64,000 nt of DNA, from NCBI GenBank assembly GCA_003255065.1, contig QAOA01000562.1, positions 414,502 through 478,501 of the forward strand, in the 5' to 3' direction. The stretch comes from Cercis canadensis (Eukaryota > Streptophyta > Magnoliopsida > Fabales > Fabaceae). Both the position numbers and the translations under genes were made by a program. The notes beneath the pieces were generated by a model. The model worked only from the letters and a program-made list of their open reading frames with translations. It was not told the DNA's origin and searched no databases. Shown here piece after piece: positions 59,422 through 64,000 of the stretch; positions within the stretch are counted from its first letter, which is position 1; each line of letters begins with the position of its first letter.

Positions 59422-61737
59422 TTTGCCTGCTCACCAAAGAGCAAACCAGATTTTGGCTTTGCTTTTTGATTCACAACCTCACGCTCATGCTCATGGAGAA
59501 ACTACAGAGAAAAAGTCAAAAAAGCACAACGACCAGCAAGGTGTCACTTGACTGGTGCTCTGCTCCAATCGTATTCTCAACGCTAATTTTATTGGGCCTC
59601 TAGTTCAATTTTAATATTAGCAAATTTATAGAAAAACGACTAAGATATCTGTTAGAATGTAATAATTGACAGTGATATATGGTAATTGTATATTAAATAA
59701 GTGATCTCAGTACATTTTTAGCTACTTGTATAATTAGTAATTTAGTTTATTATAAATATAGTATGTAATTATGTTAAAATTTTATTATTGTTAATAAAAT
59801 TATGATAATTATAAAATAATTATGGTAATTATAAAATAATGTCTCATAAATTTTTTTATTATTTATAAATCCATCCCAATTTGTTTAATTTTTTTTGAGT
59901 TTAGAGTTTAAGATTTAAAATTTAAGATTTAGGGTTAACTTATTAGAATTTAAAGTTTATGATTTATGATTTAGAGTTTAAGATTTAAAGTTTATTTGAG
60001 ATAATTTTATAATTATCTCAATTTTAAGACACATTTTTTAATTAATAAAATCTACTTAACTAAATACTTGAGTGATAACATGTTCTCATTGTACATTGTA
60101 ATATCAGTTATTATATTTCAATAACAAATGACAAAGCACTATCTAATTTAAAGGTTGTTACCATTTGCTGGTTTATTACGTGATAGAAACGGAAACGGAG
60201 TTTCTTTTTTTTGTCTCTTGCCATTTAAAAATTAAAATTGCCGTATCATTAACAATGGGCTGACACTGTCACGTCCTTTTTTGTATTTTGAAAGGGATCC
60301 ACGCAGGCACAATAGCAAGAAAAAAAAAATAAAAGATTCACGCAGGCCGCGCGGCAGCCCAAAGTCAACACATGCCTTCCACGTTTCTATAATATTAATA
60401 TAAGTGTAATATGACAACAGGTATTTTTAGACAACTCTATTACGTTTAAAACAAAGAATTTCTCAGTCAACCTCATAGTCATAGGATTATCAGTTGAAAA
60501 CGAAAGAATAAGTTTATCATTAAATATTGGTTCATTATAAAAAAAAAATTTGGTAATTTAAAAATTTTTAATTTTTAAATTGAGCTAAATTTATTAAACT
60601 TGGAACAAATTATTTTTTTTGGTTACCCACCGGTGTCAGAGCTTCGCCCGACTAATCCAGTTTCGAGCCGGGAAAGACCACAAGGACGGTGAAGCTCTCC
60701 CAACAAACGCAGCTGCATTCTCAAGAGCTCGAACCCGAGATCCTTGGTTAAGCTAGAACAAAAGAGTAATTTATAATCTAATTAACAGTTTATTATAACT
60801 TTTAAAAGAGAATAAGGTTAAAATTATTTCACGGATAAAAATAGGGAGAGACTGTTGGAATTCGCAACAGCACGAACTAAAATTTAATTATAAGAGACGT
60901 TAATTTTAAAGTAAAAGATGAAATATTTAAAAAGGTAAAATGAACAAATGAAGTTGAGCTCATAATCATATGGTGGTGTAGAATAAAGCAAAAAAGAACG
61001 TTACAAAAGTTAACCTGTGACATAACATGAATTGTCTCAAATATGAATTAGATTATGTACTGTCTAACATGGTATTCCTAGAAATTTCTCTTGGGAACAG
61101 ATGCTCTATTTGGTTCTTTGGAACCTTTGTCAATTCTCACTTTTCAGTTTTCAAATGAAGGCTACCCCATTAACCTACCTTCAAAAGGGGAATCGATAAA
61201 CCGCGAATCACCTTCTATATATTCTTAAACAGTATATGATATTTTTTAAAAAAATTATTATTATTAGATTATTAGAGCTTGAGGGATAAGGATTAGAGAT
61301 GTAAACCTCGTACCTTAATATCATTTGAGATTTCTTGACTAATTAATTGTATTGCATGTGTTAACATAAGTATATGATTGTCATTAAAATTTATCAATCG
61401 AATTCTTATAACTTCTAGAATAAACTTTCATTTATTTTTAAAAAAATTATTATTAAGAAAAGTGCTCGTAAATATGGTTTCTTCCACCAGAAAAACAAGC
61501 CTACAAGAGATCAATTTTATTGACAATCTACCTACCAAATGAATATTGAATAGTGAATACCCAATTTTGTTCCTTCAAATCCTCTCATCATTGTTAAGAT
61601 TCCCAGTCTCAGACAGGATTAGAAATAAATAAGCAGTGGAAAAAGAAACAAGTAAACACAGAAGAAGATTTCAGCACAAATAACAAGGACAAAGAATTAA
61701 ACATGATGAATAAAAGAAAAATCAGTTGACTCTGTCC
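59422..61737. other. Intergenic, AT-rich, with SINE-like insert
   Basis: 2.3 kb without a gene. Bases 59,880-60,010 repeat variants of AGTTTAAGATTTA(A/G)AGTTTA several times. 60,610-60,755 is a SINE-like element. Otherwise low complexity. Confidence 0.5.
60610..60755 (-). mobile_element. SINE-like element
   Basis: A GC-richer island of 146 bases in AT-rich DNA. On the minus strand it reads ..AACCAAGGATCTCGGGTTCGAGCTC.. (shown in part; GGGTTCGAGC fits a Pol III B box, plus-strand 60727-60736) and ends in GGTGGGTAACC followed by an A-rich tail. GAACAAA occurs on both sides (60603-60609 and 60756-60762), consistent with a target duplication. No A box is clear, so it is probably 5'-truncated. 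Confidence 0.6.
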
Positions 61738-63520
61738 CTAATGCCAATCCCTCCTGATATCAAAAGTGTAGTTGATCTCCAAGTAGCACTTGTTGTCATC
61801 ATCAACAAACTGAAAACACAAAAAGAAAATAGCAAATCAAAAAGTGCCTTAACCCAAATCTCACAAGCCATTAGTGACTTGTACAAACGAGCGCCTCAGA
61901 AAATTTGAATTTCAAATATGTGGTTTAAGACATGCACATGAAATCTCGCAACAAATTTATTACAAAATTTATTGATGCAAAAGAGGCATTAACTGATGCT
62001 CACTTGATTACCAAAACATGTCACAGTATCAATATGGTAAGCTGATAATTACAGTGGGTAATATACAAAATCTATCAATTTTATACCTTTGTGTTAATTC
62101 TTTGCGAAACAGTAAGCAGTAGGTAATCATGCTGCTGAAAATTGAAAAGCTAGGGAAGAGCACATAATTGTTAAAATTACCTTAGTTCTAGCTGCATATG
62201 TTCCTCTAGCAAATATACCAGATGGTGTTGTCTCTTCAGGCATCTCATGAGTGTAAGGTTCTGCCTGGGGGCTGAAGGTTCCAATCATCTCTTTAGTACT
62301 GTCAACTGTAACAAAGGGTCATCAGTGAGACAAGTTTATGGACAAATTGTCTTTCTGGCATCATATGAGTGAGAGACTATAACTTACCCCTGATGCCAGT
62401 TTTCCACACTGTGTTGGTGTATTTGAGACCTGAAACAATGTTATGGCTGACCTGGAAGGTGAACATTAGCCTGTATTGGCTACCTTCTTTTAAAGTAAAC
62501 CACAAACCCTTGGGATTTCCATCTTCTGGTATTGGAAGAACAATATCAGGTCTACCAGCAGCCTTGATTGCAAGGGTCACAATCTTCACTTCTGGCTCCA
62601 GAGTTTCTAAATTACCAACAATACACATGAAGAGATAAAGTCAAGCACTGATGGTGAATTGTTCTAAAGCAAAAGTTTTCATGGGGAAGGCTACAAGTCA
62701 AAAAGCAACAATGAAATAGTGTTTTATGTTTTAACCCCCCTTATCTAAAAGTTATAAGTAAACCATCAAAACGGTTTAAAAGGAAAAATAAAACAATAAT
62801 AAGGTATGAATTGGTTTGAAATTTCCAGGAAAATATAAAATCTCTATTTCAAATTTAACAGTATCAAACTGAAAATAGAAATGACTATGTGGGTCGGAAA
62901 AAGACTACGCAGATTCTTTCTTTTTTCTTTCGCCCCCCGTAAATCTGTAACAAATTGACCATATATTGTTTTGTCTTAGATTATGTTTTGATTACTAGAA
63001 AGCATATGACAAGATAAATTGTCAAAAGTGTAGTTTAAAATCTTCCTAATACCAATTAACCCTCTGTTTTGAGTTTTAAGGGAAGCAATTGGGTAAAAAA
63101 TTACCTCCAACAGAATTCATGTCCACGCTCCCAAGGAGCTGTTCCTTCCATCTCCTCAAGCTCTCATCATCCTAAAGGCATAAGCAGATAAAAACATTAA
63201 CATAAATAAGAAAGAGAGGTGAAAGAACAAAACTTAACCAACGGTGCACATAAAAACAAGGCAACCTTATCCTTTTCAAGCTGTTCTTTCAATGTGCACT
63301 GTGGACCCAACTCAATTTTCCTCTCCTCATCATCATCTTCATCCTCAGTCACAGCGACGGAACTCTCACTCATTCGTCTACCCACATTAGACACCTCTTC
63401 GTCGCCACTTTCTTCTTCCGTAGCCAATTTTCCCGGGTGTTGCGTTTCTGGAATCTCATTGCCTTTTTCATCAAAACCCATGCTTTTGGAATTTGAAACA
63501 ACTCCAATGGCCAAAGACAT
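61738..63520 (-). CDS. Rho GDP-dissociation inhibitor (RhoGDI)
   Basis: Cytosolic protein that extracts prenylated ROP/RAC GTPases from membranes and keeps them GDP-bound, focusing tip growth (compare Arabidopsis SCN1/GDI1). Five exons (minus): 63266-63520, 63105-63171, 62388-62606, 62181-62305, 61738-61809; 245 residues, phases agree. Start MSLAIGVV at 63520; the frame is open to 63616, but no upstream ATG exists in it. Residues 1-85 are acidic and disordered (RRMSESSVAVTEDEDDDEE). The regulatory helices (DDESLRRWKEQLLGSVDMNS) precede the immunoglobulin-like fold: LEPEVKIVTLAIKAAGRPDI, LKEGSQYRLMFTFQVSHNIV, GLKYTNTVWKTGIRVDST, GIFARGTYAARTKF, NKCYLEINYTFDIRRDWH. Complete. Confidence 0.96.
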
Positions 63521-64000
63521 CAAAGGCCCATGAACAGTGGCAAAACACGAATGGCGCAGTGACCAGAGGAACACAAAGAATATAATGCGGAGAATGACAA
63601 GAGCGAAAACCCCCAAAAGCTAAAAACACAGAGAGAGAAGCCAAAATCCCACTTGGTAGAATCTCTGCAACAACGAGTATATCGAGAAAAGAGGCTAGCT
63701 TGAGCTTAAAAGAACGGTCTTAAGAAGGGAAATGAAAGAAAGAATTGGGTCAAAGAATCCCAGAAAGGTGAAATAGAATAGAAAATCAGACACAACTCAC
63801 GTAGGATAACTCTCGCAGCAAGAAAAGATGCCAAGAAGGCAAAAAGAAGGTAAATTGGGGAGAGAGAAAGAAAAGGAGTGAGCGCAAAGAGGTATTTTTT
63901 TTTCGGAAAATAACAAACAGAGAAGGAAATGGTCATGTGGTGATCCGAAATTCAGAAATTTTCAATGAGAAATATGAGAGCGAAAGAAAAAGAAGAGAAG
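63521..64000 (-). promoter_or_regulatory. Leader/promoter of RhoGDI gene
   Basis: On the minus strand, pyrimidine-rich from about 63,970 to 63,620, like a transcribed leader. Transcription probably starts near or beyond the end of the window. No TATA or other defined element is identified. Confidence 0.4.

Overview
The window is nuclear DNA of a eudicot plant. The evidence is spliced genes with GT-AG introns, AT-rich spacers, teloboxes and Site II promoter elements, small DNA transposons, and plant-type proteins (chloroplast-type GAR transformylase, phytocyanin-like ENODL, PDDEXK/DUF506 protein, wax-synthase MBOATs, RhoGDI). The protein sequences would suit a woody rosid such as Citrus, but I cannot prove the genus. 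Eight single N bases are scattered through the window. Four sit between two nearly identical stretches, which looks like contigs, or the two haplotypes of a heterozygous genome, laid end to end instead of merged.

Layout: 1-4252 (+) mitochondrial pyruvate carrier, 5' end missing, with a gene-like repeat in its last intron; 5358-8370 (-) an uncharacterised plant protein ending in an EAR-like LDLSLGL motif; 10804-13454 (+) phosphoribosylglycinamide formyltransferase (purine synthesis), with a Harbinger-like MITE in intron 1; 14140-15405 second copy of the gene-like repeat; 16650-17759 (-) DUF506 protein with an ACGT-box cluster about 1 kb upstream; 17760-22540 gene-poor and transposon-rich; 24021-25568 (+) alkaline ceramidase behind a Site II cluster; 26723-32042 (-) CDP-diacylglycerol synthase in 11 coding exons; 37096-37818 (+) uncharacterised intronless protein; 39876-40881 (+) GPI-anchored early nodulin-like protein; 41739-46543 (-) TFIIF alpha/RAP74 in 9 exons; 48116-52357 (+) fumarylacetoacetase in 14 exons; 53464-54087 (+) BAG5-like co-chaperone regulator; 54303-54611 (-) small secreted cysteine-rich peptide; 56671-59421 two convergent wax-synthase-like MBOAT genes with a pseudogene scrap between them; 61738-63520 (-) RhoGDI.

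The genes do not form one pathway or cluster. Most are housekeeping: mitochondrial pyruvate entry, purine synthesis, tyrosine breakdown, sphingolipid and phospholipid metabolism, basal transcription and small-GTPase control. The only true local family is the MBOAT group at 56.7-59.4 kb. It holds one full-length gene, one internally shortened paralogue and one shattered remnant, which records local duplication and decay. No CRISPR, tRNA or rRNA gene was seen. Exon borders were read by eye from reading frame and splice sites and summed for phase. UTRs and transcription starts are not defined.
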